Positions 13,501-25,795 of a DNA stretch of 64,000 nucleotides are shown in pieces. The stretch is from Takakia lepidozioides (lineage: Eukaryota; Streptophyta; Takakiopsida; Takakiales; Takakiaceae): positions 93,910,756 through 93,974,755 of the forward strand of contig CM060731.1 of assembly GCA_030704615.1 (NCBI GenBank). The letters are read 5' to 3'. Positions within the stretch are counted from its first letter, which is position 1, and each line of letters opens with the position of its first letter. Below the pieces are notes generated by a model. It made no database searches and was not told the origin of the DNA. It saw only the letters and a list, made by a program, of their open reading frames with translations. The position numbers were made by a program, and so were the translations under genes.

Positions 13501-15164
13501 ACAATGCACAAGCTGATAGCTGACTTGAATGTCCTATTTTCACCAACCCCTATCTTGTGTGGAGCTGCAAATTTCAATCACCAAAACTCAGCCAAACCCT
13601 AAGTTTTCGGCTGAAAGAAGTCCTGAGAGCACTTTGCTGAAATGGAAAGCAGGTTTCTGTGTATGCTCCTCACAGATCTAGTAAACCTAAATTTTCATAA
13701 ATCTGGAGATCAGTAGCCTCCGCATGACACATGCACAAAATCACCCACAAACCAACAAATGGTGTATGTGTTAATCAAGGAGAACCTGGCTGATCAAGGG
13801 AGAAAGAGACAGTAACTGGTGTGCAGCAGTGCTTCACAAGGAGAGCAGTTCCACTGTACTTGCTCTCGGCCAACGACCACCAAACACCATACTCTGAAAG
13901 TGGTGACACTGACAGGGCACGCATCATCATCTGTTCCCATGAATTCACGACCGTCGACCCACCACCCCCTGGTGTCTCTTACATTAGTAGTTCCATACAC
14001 TTTTTTCAATGGTGCAATCTAAATGCCCACCACAGAGACTGCAAGTGCAACCAAAGGCAAGGAAAGCATACAGTGTAACTCAATTCGACTTGTACCGAAA
14101 CTTCACTAATATGCATGGCCTTCCTAAGTGTGGAACTAGGACCGAATACTCTTTTCATATCACTTAAAACTGCTTCCAGTTGCGTGAGTGGCGAACTTCG
14201 AGCTTTTACATTTTCATGAACCATCAATGATGACTGTTCGCTTCAGAACTATGCAAGGGGCTCCTTTATAGTGGATATCAAAACAACTAAAACATATCGA
14301 CCACAAACTTGTTTATCTTCACGTGCCGACGTTGTATCATCTTTCATTTCAGCCTGGTTCTTTGGTTCTCCCTTTCGCCCAGCTGCTGGTAGACGGACCT
14401 CCTGTTCTCCAAACCATGGAACGACATTCCATCTTCAACACCAGGACTGTACTAGCACCTACATCTTCACTTAAGGCACTGCATGTCTGGGTACAATGGT
14501 GGTAGGACTTTCTCTAAATTTATGCCCGAAGTGCAGCTTTCGGGCAGATTGTTCACTGATGCTTGGATGACCACAAACATGGCAGGAGGTTAGACATGAC
14601 CCACAATTCCCGGATTCCAGCTCCTGTGAAGGTAGCTGAAAGCTGACTTATGATACATCGTGCACCAGACCACAAATTTGAAACGTTTGAAAGTACCTAA
14701 TGTCCAATGTGAATCATAGATGCCAGGATTCGCTTCTCTGAAATAAATTGCTTGACAACTTGCAACTGGGTGCAGTGAATTGCATGCAACGTGGGTGGCT
14801 GGAAGCCTCCAATTTGTCATGGCTGCAATAGTCACGCACCCTTGACTACATTGTGGATTGATGAGCAGCCCAGATATTTGATAAAGACACTGAAGATCTC
14901 ATCCGAATCAAATCGACCTACCGAAAAAGGACATACCTGGATGGCAATGACGTCAGGATCCAGGCGGCGAAGCAGGCTCACCACCTCATCGCGGTTGTTC
15001 TTTAGTCGCAGCAAGAAGCTATTAGCATTCCAGGACATGAATTTGGCTGGCTCCCGTTTCTGGGGTTGTGCACAGCCATCAGCAGAAGGCAAGTCCTCCC
15101 CACGAGAGGGCGCCAGTTTCTTGAAGGAGCCATCGCGCTCCACAGCCTTGAAGAAACGCTTCAT
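10504..15164 (-). CDS. APE1L: APE1L-type AP endonuclease (9 exons)
   Basis: Exonuclease III/APE-family enzyme that cuts DNA at abasic sites in base-excision repair. Exons on the - strand, 5' to 3': 15164-14937, 14401-14309, 13930-13817, 13450-13188, 13041-12963, 12818-12757, 11800-11714, 10978-10875 and 10616-10504. They total 1143 bp (380 residues) with matching phases at all eight junctions. Catalytic residues are all present: Asn46 (SWNANS), Glu77 (start of exon 2, EVRLPAAG), Tyr189 (LNTYVPNNGW), Asp229 and Asn231 (CGDLNV), Asp318 (MRIDYF), and Asp349/His350 (YGSDHCP). The N-terminus MKRFFK and the block KHEPDGRVILAEF are typical of the plant APE1L branch. Length fits the family (about 360-380). 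The convergent neighbour is the CCCH gene. It appears intact. The start of exon 4 (13450, after GCAAG) is the least certain junction, but it is the one that keeps phase. Confidence 0.92.
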
Positions 15165-15583
15165 GCTTCCTGCAAACAGTCCGACAAACCTTTGTTATGC
15201 ACGCACACAGGCTTTCCACCTGTGGAATAGGAAGAATGTGGTGGGTACTAGGCCACAGTCACGATTGCCATCGTAGGGATGCCCAGCTTCACCGCCCACA
15301 CACCCCTGGAGCTTGATTGTGGCATATCAAGTTGTTCACAGTCTTCGGAACATGTTTTGTGCCCCAATTTACTAACACGGACATACAAATGCACGCGTTT
15401 TCTCATCAGACTACGCTACTAAGCATAAGGAAAACTAGAAAGGCATCTGTTGGATGCTGGACTGTGTTCATACACCGAATGAGTAAAGGAGATGCCTCAC
15501 GTCCAGTCCACGTGAGCAAGACCGTTTAGTGGGGGTGTAAGATACTGTTTTTTTTGTATTCATTTGTGGGCTTTTTCTATTCT

Positions 15584-15627
<44 letters not shown>

Positions 15628-16378
15628 CTGTTTTGTGGGTTTTAGTTATTAAGATATTTTACACTACCCAACTTAGAGCATCCCCACCCTTCTCATTGAA
15701 TGGCCCCTCTATAGCTATTGTGAAGCTATTGTGAAGGGGTTGGTTCAGGACTCTTGAAAGGTGTGTGAAGGGGTCGGCTGTTCGTAGCCACACCCTTGCC
15801 CCTCGTTACGCCCTTGTATCCTATGTTCCCGCCTTGTTGGAGTTTCCAGCTATGTTCTCATATCACGTTCGGGACCCCACCGCCTGCCCCCACCGCCTGC
15901 CTTCACTGTCGATGCACAGCAGCTGGATTGGAAGCGAGAGGCTGGGAGGTGCGCTCTGACATATCCCTGGCGGGACGACTCGGTTCAGGAACGGGTTTAG
16001 GAGACTGAATATCGTGCACGGATTCATTGAAAGAGAGGCGGTTCAATGTCCGCCCTTAACGGCGTATACGGTAGCAGGGCAAGGGTGTGGTACGTTTGGA
16101 GGCAAATTTGAACCTGTATACGAGAAGTACGGGTGCAGGGGTCCATAGAGGCGTAGAGTGGGGATGCTCTTAGGCTCTGGCAGTGCATGCCTGCTAAGCT
16201 CGTCAGCATCCCGGGCGGGACTCCCGCACCCCCAGAGAAAACTTCTAATGACCCTCACAGGGGCAAATGATTGTCCAATTCTCCCCCCAAGATTATACGC
16301 ATTCAGTAACCGGTTGACCCATGTACCCCATTTTGATGGGTTTAAGCTATCATGGTTGACATGCAACATACACCTTGT
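15165..16378. other. Upstream region of APE1L, no gene seen
   Basis: Noncoding by inspection. It contains the long T run at 15585-15627 and presumably the APE1L promoter. No protein-like open frame is convincing. Confidence 0.45.
15585..15627. repeat. Homopolymer run of about 43 T
   Basis: Uninterrupted T run flanked by TTCTG and CTGTTTTG. On the - strand it is a long A tract and could be the tail of a retroposed sequence, perhaps one whose tRNA-like head is at 16379-16436. Assembly length of such runs is unreliable. Confidence 0.75.
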
Positions 16379-16436
16379 GTGACTTCGAACCCACGACCAT
16401 TTGTAAGGCAGCCTTGTGCCCTAACCATTGGGCCAT
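16379..16436 (-). repeat. tRNA-like pol III promoter element (probable SINE head)
   Basis: On the - strand an A-box-like TGGCCCAATGG is followed about 35 bases later by GGTTCGAAGTC, a near-perfect B box. No convincing acceptor stem pairs around them, so this is more likely a tRNA-derived SINE head or pseudo-tRNA than a functional tRNA gene. Confidence 0.5.
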
Positions 16437-16750
16437 CTATTAGATGCTTCGATCTTCACAATATGAACTCAGGGTCTTGATACCGCTGCAAAGCCCTAGA
16501 TGATCCAGCCGGTTTCATAATTCTTGGACTTACGCAATGGAGGGGCCAGATATGGACTCTCCAAAAGGCGGATTCGCCCTACTCCCTGCTCATAAGGGAG
16601 CCATCTCTACCGGCCCACCACTATGATTTTCGCCACATCCTACATCCACTATAGCCAACTCTATAGCCCACTCTCTAGTTCTACCATTAGTTTGGGATGG
16701 AGGCAGATTAGTTTTGGATACGAGGAGGTCGCAGCTCCAATGACGCAATG

Positions 16751-16905
16751 GCGTGAGCCTTGCGCGTGAGCGCGCGAGCGTACGCTCACGCAGGAGTGAC
16801 GTGGCGTGAGCGTGATGTAAGCAGGCTGATGTGGCGGCAAATGCTGACGTGGCCCTGCGCTGTCATCTGCCACGTCAGCATGAACATGCGCCGCCTATAA
16901 CCGAG
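16751..16905. repeat. Left terminal region of the 11.8-kb element
   Basis: GCGTGAGCCTTGCG is followed by a GTGAGCGC...CGCTCACGC palindrome and three TGACGTGG/TGATGTGG-type motifs, with an inverted CCACGTCA at about 16870. Clustered short motifs next to the ends are usual transposase-binding sites in MULE and CACTA elements. The role here is inferred. Confidence 0.6.
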
Positions 16906-17387
16906 GATGGTCCTATGACCGTGGGAATAATGAAGGGAATCCTTGGCTGAATACAATAAAGACTACCATGAGGCCTACAATTGCAGCATCCAACATTGTG
17001 CAATTACAAATGTTTGTTTCACTTTTATAATTACAAGGGTTTGAAATATCCTCACAAAGTGTGCGCCATAGAGGCTGCAACAGGAAGACCTTGCTCCCTC
17101 CCCAAATAACAATGAGAGTTAGGATCATCTTCAAAAGATGGTTGCAGTGCATAGCGACAGGAAGACATGTACACTTTGAACGGTGCAATGATGAATGTGC
17201 TTTTAAAAGTTGCCACTCAGAGCTCACTCAGTATAGTTGGAAGGATAATGGAGGGATAAGGGACGCCATATCATTGCACCGCCGACGATGTTGCAAACGA
17301 ATTGATTTGAATTGAATTTCCATGACAATGTTGCAAATTACACATTTCATAGCATGATCGTCCATATACCACATGGCATAGTTGATG

Positions 17388-20300
17388 CTACCTATATGTT
17401 GTATCCCGCTGCAATAGAGTATCGACCTCGTTGAAACTCAGAGTGGCATGGTGAACGAAGTTGTCACGTTTGGGATCGCAAGCCATCCTCTTCAAAAATA
17501 CGAAATACAAATGTTTGCAGGGTATGAATTTACCTCTCTTGCCCAAACTGGTTGATAGCATATTCACAAAATCAGGACATGTGCAATTGGGAAAATTGGA
17601 AACCGTGATGTCGTATGCCCTATCATGAACAACAGATGTCGAAGTGATCATTGTGTACACCCGACCATATCCTGGATCGGGCACTTCCGTGGTGCTTGCA
17701 ACACGAGCTTTGAGCATTCTTGCGGACTCCACTTTACCGAAGTGTTCAGCGGTTGGAGGGAAACCCCGAACCAGCTTTCCATCTCGTTTGGTTGGCCACA
17801 AGTGAGGATTTGCCGGGGGGACTCGAGAGGACGCAGAAGTAGAAACACATGTATGTAGTAGGGGTTGTCTCACAAGGGAAAAGCCTGCCTCCTCTAGCAT
17901 TGCAATCTCCTGACTTGTGAGATGTGTTCCCACCTTGACGGGCCAAACGGTTGGAGGAGCTGGCTTCATCACCACAGAAGGACGCACAGTTCCATGCATA
18001 CATCTACCACAATCGTCTGTGCAGAACCAGAACTTGTGGTTCTTTGCTTCTGGTTGGCCGTATGGACGCATCAAACCCGTGAAAGTCGGAGCAGGAGTCC
18101 GGGCACCGCCTCTGGATATAGATGAAGTGCACTTCTCGAAATTAGTTGCCCTGATCGCTGTACATTTCACACGAGACCCTGCACTTGTGCGTTCTATGTA
18201 CCAAACGTGGTCGGGGCATGCGGACTCCAACACATCAAGGGGGTAGTTTCTCTCCTGCACCATTACAATGGCACTTGCCGTCGAGTCGGAGGTTCCTCCA
18301 GAATGGAGGTTCCGGACATGGATCTGCCATGCACGGGAACACGAGGCTTCGAGAAGTTATCACGGTCTGCCTTGTGCGAATCGGAATCCGAACCAGGTGG
18401 GGTGTTCAATTTCCTCTTACATGAGCCGAATCTCTCATCCCCTTCAAGATGTGAAACTCTAGAAACAAGTGGCGTTCCCTGGGCATACATGCTCACCGCC
18501 CGTGCTATCTTGCTTGGATCCCCAGATCTGTTTGCAGCACGCAACATCAACTCCTGTTTGTCCGGACCCTTGCCACCAGCCCCTCCTCGCAAGAAATCAC
18601 GGTATCTGGTTTGTTGTTGCAAGGCACGTATCAGATCATCTGTTGTTGCCACATACAAATCCCGACCTCGTTTCCCAGACTGTTGCAACCATGCATTGTG
18701 CACAGTCTCTGCCAAATTGCAAGATGGCATGTCCGTCATTTTCTCAATGGACATGTTCTGCAAAGAGAAGAACCACACTTCAAAACAGTGCACAGGGAAC
18801 AACATAAAGAAAGCAAGGAGAGCAAAATTTGGAAAGTAAATGTATGAATAAAGCTAGCAATACAAGCCTCGCACCATTGTCATGGCTGCTCCCCACTGTC
18901 TGTACCGGAAGTGCCAAAACGCCAGCCAATCTTCCAATGCTCTCATACTCTCAAGCGATGCAGCTCCAGAAGAGAACCACCAAGCACGAATTGTCTGGAA
19001 CAAAGTGTCCGCCTCCTTCATTGTTCTAGCATCTTTGTACTCTTTGCACAATTTACGGTGTTGTGTCTGCATCTCTGGTTTGATGTCCGATTTTGTATGT
19101 TTCTCCAAAGATTGTGTCCAATGGAATAGATATGTACGCTCTCTTCCCAGCATTGGCACTTTTGGGTCGCCTGATCCGAAGACAATTCGAACTACATTGA
19201 AATTCGCCTGAGCAGTATCTGCCATAAAACCAGCGAAATTTGGAGATGGCACCCCATGGCAGCCCATAACACATACAAGGGAATTCCACATGAGCTTCTG
19301 GGATTCCGTATCCTCGGATTGCATATCACAAACTGCAATTGTCATAACTCGTTGGTACACTGGATCGTACACATGACAAGCCATTGTCGTCCAATCTTTC
19401 ACTCGTTTCACATGATCAAACATAAGAAAACAATTTTGCAGGTCCCCAGTCTTCTGCATCCGCTTCACGAGGCTAACCCCACTATCCTCCCCAGCAGTCG
19501 ACATTTTGAAAAGAAAAACTTTGATGACACCTTGACCTGGAAAAACATTGTCCTGGATGTAGTCGTACATGATCAGTCGTTTCAATTCCAAAATGTTGTC
19601 TATATAGCCTCTGATCCCAGAACCCATTCTCAATGCATTGATCTGATGCCGAATGTTAGGTGAACTCAACGTGGAGAAATGATCCATGACAACGTCGAGT
19701 GCTGCACCGTCAAGTTTAGTCCCCATAGAATCCCCTTCACTCAAAATATGGCTTTCCAAGAAGGACTTGTTTGCGCCAAGAGCAATTGCGGATGTTGTTG
19801 CGAATGGGTTTCTCTTGTACTCCTGTTTAATCAACCTCGATACTGTCTCAACACTCTCCCTGTAATCCCCCTTCGAGACATGATGGTTATGGAAACCGAA
19901 ATGCACACAAGCTCTTGTCATGGTTTTCAAACGGTGGACAACATAGTACATTCTTGCTCCACACAGCGCCAGGCAGGTTGGTACTAGTTTGCAGAATTTG
20001 CAAACAAAAGTGGTTTCCGCTGGAGGAGCAGACCCAGGCTTAAATGGATTTTCCGCGAGACCCTCCCACTCGCTTTGATTGTGACCCCCAGACTGAAGAA
20101 AGTGTCTGCAATTCAAATTATCACACCTAAGGTGTCCATTGCAAACTGTTCTCCTGAAAACAAGCTTGTCCTCATTTTGAATATTGGATGTTTTTGTTCT
20201 GCACCATGGGTGCCCGTCGTGTTTCTTGTCCATTCCGTGCATCATGCTTGTTATACCTCCAACTCGCGGAGGAGGAGGTAGCTCGAATAGGATATCCCCA

Positions 20301-21075
20301 TCAAAAGTCTCTGGCAGGAACTTCGCAGGCACCTGCTTCAAAGCTTCCCAATCAATTCCCTGCAACTCACTTTTGAAACCTGCCATTCCTCCCATCGCCC
20401 GTAGTTTTGGAATGACACTACAAATGTCTTCTTCATCCGCTTCCACAACTACAGTACAAAGGACTAGAGTTGGAATTTCTAATTCTCTGAATGCGGAATA
20501 GTGTGTGGACCAGGCTCGTAGTAACATGTGATTTCTCTGTCGATCTGCAAACAGGGAATACACATTGCATACGTAAGAAATATTTAACGTTTGGACTTGA
20601 AATGCGCACAACATGCAATTTGAAAGGCTATGGGTTTCTGAGGAAGTCCTACTTGTTCACGTCATGCATAACTGTCATCATCGGACGAATCCGAAAGCTC
20701 AACGATTGGAGTTGAGCACGTTTCTTTTTTTTTCACCACCACCTCCCTTTTGTCTTCAACGACTGAAGCAGCAGTCCCGGGCGTCACATATGATCCAAGG
20801 GACTTTCTCCGAGGCTCTCCAAGTACTCTGTATCTACCAGGGCGCACTCTCCACTGGCTCACATGAGCCGTCTCATCACGATTTTGAAAAGAGTATTTCA
20901 ACAACTTCCCGTCGAAATCGTACACCTCTTTCTCCAAGAAGATGGACCCATTCAAAAGTTCAAACCGGGTAGCCAGGACATGTTCCGTCACAATCGCAAA
21001 TCCATTGTCAAGTGCTCCTTTGGAGAAAGGCACTGGTTTGTCGTCAGAATAAAACTCTGCTTCGGAGGAAGCCAT
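17388..21075 (-). CDS. MULE-like transposase with SWIM zinc finger (about 4 exons, probably one frameshift)
   Basis: Probable transposase of the surrounding element. Exons: 21075 to about 20670 (acidic, Ser/Asp-rich end), about 20557-18870 after a TTTGCAG acceptor, about 18763-18270, then 18263-17388. The long second exon is the catalytic core. Its MULE-like landmarks are CFLMFDHVKRVKDW (first Asp region), FMADTAQANFNVV (second Asp region), LFHWTQSLEKH, and an aromatic-rich helical end around LEDWLAFWHFRYRQWG. A Cys-rich segment (CNGHLRCDNLNC, then CKFC) lies upstream. The last exon has a SWIM finger, C-T-C-x20-C-K-H, at about 17515-17592, as in many MULE transposases. Exons 3 and 4 are in different frames near 18260-18350, so there is a one-base shift or an unseen intron. 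Total length would be about 1150 residues. The family is supported by motif order; activity is uncertain. Confidence 0.75.
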
Positions 21076-21926
21076 GTTACGTCCCTGAGCGGGGGGTTCT
21101 CTTTCCTCAGCTGCTCCTTTGCGAAATCAGATGATTCAGCTATGCAACACACTGGTTGCACATGAAATGAGGCGGAAGCACCCGTTCCTTGAAGATTGTG
21201 CATATTATGATATTCCATCTAATCAATGTGGGATGGTTCCTGACAAGTCACCATCAAATTAACGTATGTGACATGCAGTCTGTATTGTCTTCTGAGCAAT
21301 GTTGACAGATAATCCATCTAGTTGTGGGGGTCTCCCCAAAACAATAAAAACCCGCCGACTTCCTTGAAGACAGCCTGAGGATCCCATGCAGGGATGATGG
21401 GAAGAGAATTTAAGTAATTAGTTCATTTGTCAGGCCATGACTATATCCAGTATGTCTGATCATGTGGATGGTTTCAAGATCATGCAATCCCTGGGCCCAG
21501 AACTCTCCACGTACGCATATTCCGTTAAATCCTAAGTAGGCCTCATGGCAAGTACTTCGAGAATTCTCATCCATGACGTCCAACGGTGATATTAATGAAG
21601 CCGTCACAAAAAAGACATATGTCAAATTTATGTTTGCACACGCCAAGAACCCAAAACAACCGCGCAAAGGATCAGCTGTCCCAAATAGGTTACGCTATTG
21701 TCACTGTCACGTACGTTCAAGTATTGGACACGCAAGAGGGAATCAAACGGTTCCAGGGACACTTCCAAAACGAAGGGACCTTGGAAGAAAGCAAGTCTGT
21801 TCATCATTCTTGTTTCTTAGAGGAAGAGAGGAAGTCAAGCTGGAGAGGGTTCCTTGTTCGGTTCGGAAGAGGAGGAAATCATTGTATTTTACATCGGTTA
21901 GAGAGAGGCTGAGATCAAGAGAGCAA
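21076..21926. promoter_or_regulatory. Divergent intergenic region between transposase and methyltransferase genes
   Basis: It lies between the transposase start (21075, - strand) and the likely start of the ParB/methyltransferase gene (21927, + strand). It must hold the promoters of both. An open frame continues upstream from 21927 to 21573, but its composition is not distinctive. No TATA box could be assigned with confidence. Confidence 0.45.
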
Positions 21927-22984
21927 ATGACGAGGCGTCGCATGCAAGATGGTGCAGCACTTAGGCAGTATGTGAACTTGGAGACAGATCAAACAGAAGA
22001 GCATGTAGGAAGTGAGAGTGAGGTCGCCGCAGTCGCAGCGACGGCTGGAGCAGTGAGCGTAGGTAACCAAACAGTGACAGTCGAGTTCATGCACGAAGAC
22101 AACACAACAGAAGGAGGAGCAGTGGACGCCATACCGGGAGGAAGTCAACAAACCCTACATCAGACAGAAATGGTGATCATTCAATATCCGCATAATACTG
22201 TTATCAAAAGGTCTTGATGTTTTTCATTCCATGTGGGATCAATATATTGTTTATTCTTATGTTCAGAACGATGAAAAAGGGAAGAGGAAAGCTGCAGAGG
22301 GCGATCCAAGCGATGCAGCCACGAAGCCGAAGAAGGCGAAGAAATCCGTAAGTTCTCTCAAACGCACTTCTCCCTCTTTACTGATAGTCCCCCGATGTGA
22401 GAAAAGCGATGATCGGTGGCGATCATCGCTTTACAGAAGAATGTGGTTGGTGTCTTATTTCAGCAGATTCAGGACGTCAGGCAGGCAGGAAAGAATATGT
22501 ATCAAGGCGAAAGTGATGATCGGTGCCGACCATCACCTTCGCCATTGCTTTATTTAAGCAAAGAATGCGATGTTCATTGTGATTCAAGAGTGACAGGGAA
22601 CTAAAGACGCATCTTGCAATGACGTCGAAGCGATGATTGGTAACGATCATTGCTTTGAGGTCCATTCCCTTCTTGTTCAGAACAGTTTAGAAATGGCGTG
22701 GTCGTTCAGGAAAGTGATGATCGGTACCGACCATCACATTCAGCTCCCATTGTTTGTGCATCCCTTAGCACTTAAATAGTGATGGTCGGTACCGATCATC
22801 ACTTTCGGCAATGATTGCATGTTAACCCAAAATCCTTTCTCGCATTGGAAGCCTTTGTACAATGAAATTCTTTAGGTGGAGAAATGTCCATTCAACTTCA
22901 TATTTGGAATTGGAGAAACAGCAAAGTGATGGAGTCTGTAATCTCTGGGCTCACTTTTGTGCTGTGACCATTAGTATCCTTCAG

Positions 22985-23310
22985 TGAGACGTAAAAAACT
23001 TGTGCACCCATTCATGCACGAAATCTGTTTCCAACTTGGTAATGTCATGCGAAAGTGGAGGACGAACAACAGGCATGGAGATCATCCGGCAAAGAGGGAT
23101 TTCAAGACGTCCTCCAGAGACGATCATGTCCCTAATAACCTCCTGGGAATTTACCTTTTGATATGACATAAGTTGTTTCATCTTGTCAAGGTAGTGCAAT
23201 TCAGGCTCGTCAGTGTCTTCGCTGTTCTCAGAACTCTTTGTGGAGTCGTCCCCTTCTCCAGAGCCCTTTGCATCTGTTTCTGCCTGCTTGGACTTTACAC
23301 TCTTCTGCAT
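22985..23310 (-). pseudogene. Inverted exon of the ParB/methyltransferase gene
   Basis: On the - strand an acceptor (GGTATGCAG at about 23311) opens a frame that begins KSVKSKQAETDAKGSGEG. It runs through an acidic linker to IPLCRMISMPVVRPPLSHD and LETDFVHEWVHKFF. The basic start continues the style of the + strand exon ending at 22349 (TKPKKAKKS). The IPL...RPP segment is what normally precedes the DGNHR motif of a ParB-like domain, which is on the + strand at 24178. A frame break occurs near the end, at about 22985. I read this as an exon now lying in reverse. Confidence 0.6.
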
Positions 23311-23499
23311 ACCCAAAATCGCCACAATAGCAACATTCAACTGGTGTTCAGGAAAACAGACATTTTAACACAGTGACGATCGGTACCGACCATCACTTTG
23401 TCTTCTAACAAATGAATGGAAATCCTACTTGGTTTCCCAATGCACCTTGACTCCGTTCTCGCTAGACTGCGATGATCGGTGCCGACCATCAGGATGATG

Positions 23500-24110
23500 C
23501 AAGCGATGGTCGGTACCGCACATCATCACAAGACAGCATTGGGATGCAAACACCCACGAGGTCTAAATGTGATGGTCGGCACCGATCATCACTAGAAGTC
23601 AGAACCCATTCTATCACTCATTGAACTTGATGTCCTCTTTTGGATTCTGGTGCATTGCCAATCTGTTCAAAAAGTGATGGTCAGTACCGATCATCACAAT
23701 CAGACTGCCTTGGGAAGCACAACCCATGAGGTCTAAATGTGATGGTCAGCACCGATCATCACTATAAGTCAGAATCCCCTCTATCACACATTGAACTTGA
23801 TGTCCTCTCTTGGATTCTGGTGCATTGCCAATCTGTTCAAAAAGTGATGATCAGTACCGATCATCACAATCAGATTGCATTAGGAAGCGAACCCCATGAC
23901 GTCTGAGTGTGATGGTCGGCACCGATCATCACTCTTAGTCAAAATCCCTTCTTTCACCCACTGAACTTGGTCTCCTTTTATGGATTCTGGTGTTTGCCAA
24001 ACCGTTCAAACAGTGATGGTCGGTACCGATCATCACAATCAGACTGCCTTGGGAAGCACAACCCATGAGGTCTGGATGTGATGGTCGGCACCGATCATCA
24101 CTTCACAACA
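23500..24110. repeat. About 170-bp tandem repeat, 3.5 copies, two palindromes per unit
   Basis: Palindromes recur at 23569, 23739, 23909 and 24078, and at 23674, 23844 and 24013, so the period is 169-170 bp. The sequence between them is also repeated with small changes (for example TTGGATTCTGGTGCATTGCC and GAAGCACAACCCATGAGGTC). Confidence 0.88.
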
Positions 24111-25019
24111 GAATTCTGCATTTCATTGTATGAGATATAGAGCATAGAAATGGACTTGTAGGCGATGGTCGACACCGAACTGGGATGATTGCTGGAAGGA
24201 TGTGAATGACGAGTTCGAAGACTCTCTGCTGCTTGGACATAACACCCAGCAGTTCTACAACCACATGTTCTATGTCTGGGACGGGAACCATCGCTTGCTA
24301 GCTTGGATGGGGTACATTGCGAAACACCATTCAAAAGACAATGACAAGCATTATGCTGTGGAGGCAATGGTTCTGGATCCTGGGAACGACATCGCCAGAC
24401 TTGATGAGTTCCGCACAGTGCTACATCCTGATGTCATCAAGAAGTGCGAAACAGGAAGATCTGCAGGGACCTGGTACTCGTTGACCCGAGATGCATTTTT
24501 GGAGTACATGTATGCGGTATGGCCCAAACCACTTCTTCCTATGTTATTACATACAAATTTGCAATTGTATGTCTGCTAATCCAATTGTTGATACTTGCAG
24601 CAAGAACTGGCAGAGGTCGCCGAGAGGGGGAAATCTGAGTACTACCGCACTACAGCAGAAGAGTTGAGGACTGCTAAAGGAGTTGGAGCAGCCATAAAGA
24701 AGGAGTACGAGATAAGGAGAACGAAGCCGATGTCGGCCTTCCTAAAGCAATTGAGAATAGTGGATCCCGGACTTGGGGAGGAGTTCCTTCTCCAAATCAA
24801 ATCCCACTACGACAAGCATGTACATCCAGAGATGCAACAGGAGAAATTGCACAGGCTGGCTCTCTCTATGGTTGACAACCAGACAAAAGTGAGATGGCTT
24901 GAGATTTGGAACTCGGATCAGACGGTGAAGGATCTGAATCAGTTCCCAAAAAGCACAATCCAGCCTGGCACCAAGGTCGAGGAAATAAGTGATAATGCTC
25001 GAGAGGGCAGTCGAGGTAC

Positions 25020-25795
25020 CATCCACAGTCCTTGAAGTGGGCAGGACTCCAGTCCCTCAAGATACCAACTGTGTACATGGTGGGATCGTTGGCAGGATCG
25101 GACCACATGTCCAGGTAATCTGGGATTCCACTCAGGTGTTTTCCTTCCATCAACACATATTTAGTGTACTTGCAGAGGCTCAAAATAACACCATCCCCCA
25201 AAACAAGATATCAGAAAGCAGAAGAAAGTGATGATCGGTGGCGATCATCACTTTCACATGAGAGAGAATGCAACATGGGTTGGAAAATCCTTATGATTAT
25301 GTAGACTGCACAAATGGGAAATGTGATGGTCGGAAACCGACCATCACTTCATTCATCAGAAACAAACTGCCTATGATAACAGAGGCATGATTAAGGATGG
25401 AAACAAAGACATGATCAGCAGTGACAACTGTTTGACTAGAGTATATCATAGCAGTGGATGTGATGATCGGTACCGACCATCACCAAACTGTTGTGTAGCA
25501 GAAAAAAAATACAAAGTTTCTCTCAATGAGGCATGACAAAAGTTTAAAGAATGTGCTGGATAGGCATATGGCACTGCACCTGTAAACAACACGCATCATC
25601 GCCCACTCCCCTCCAACTTGACTGTCAAAATCGTTCGACCTCAATATGTTGCCATCCTTGGAGAACTCTCGGAAGAAACGTGAGACCTTTCCACTTTCTA
25701 ATGTACGCCTCCAAGGTCATCTGTGGTGTTGAGACCATCGAAATATTCAAGTCCTTCAAATTCTGCTCCAGGACAAGAATGGCGCGTTTCTCCAG
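25020..25795 (-). pseudogene. Second inverted exon block of the ParB/methyltransferase gene
   Basis: Two - strand exons. The first, 25795-25580, has an acceptor CCCATTGCAG and a donor ACAG/GTGCAG. It reads LEKRAILVLEQNLKDLNIS, then TLEAYIRKW, and after a one-base frameshift near 25691 continues SRFFREFSKDGNILRSNDF to VGGEWAMMRVVYR. The second, about 25178-25020, reads CKYTKYVLMEGKHLSGIPDY to RDWSPAHFKDCGW before a GTACCT donor. The flanking exons on both sides are + strand. The intron between these two exons holds three of the palindromes. Confidence 0.55.

Noticed and set aside
21573-21926. Extension of the methyltransferase gene start upstream to 21573
   Set aside because: The extra residues look like translated noncoding DNA; ATG 21927 begins the acidic low-complexity part that suits the family.
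22403-24101. Regularly spaced palindromes as a CRISPR array
   Set aside because: The spacers are themselves repeated, spacing alternates, and the context is a plant transposon intron.
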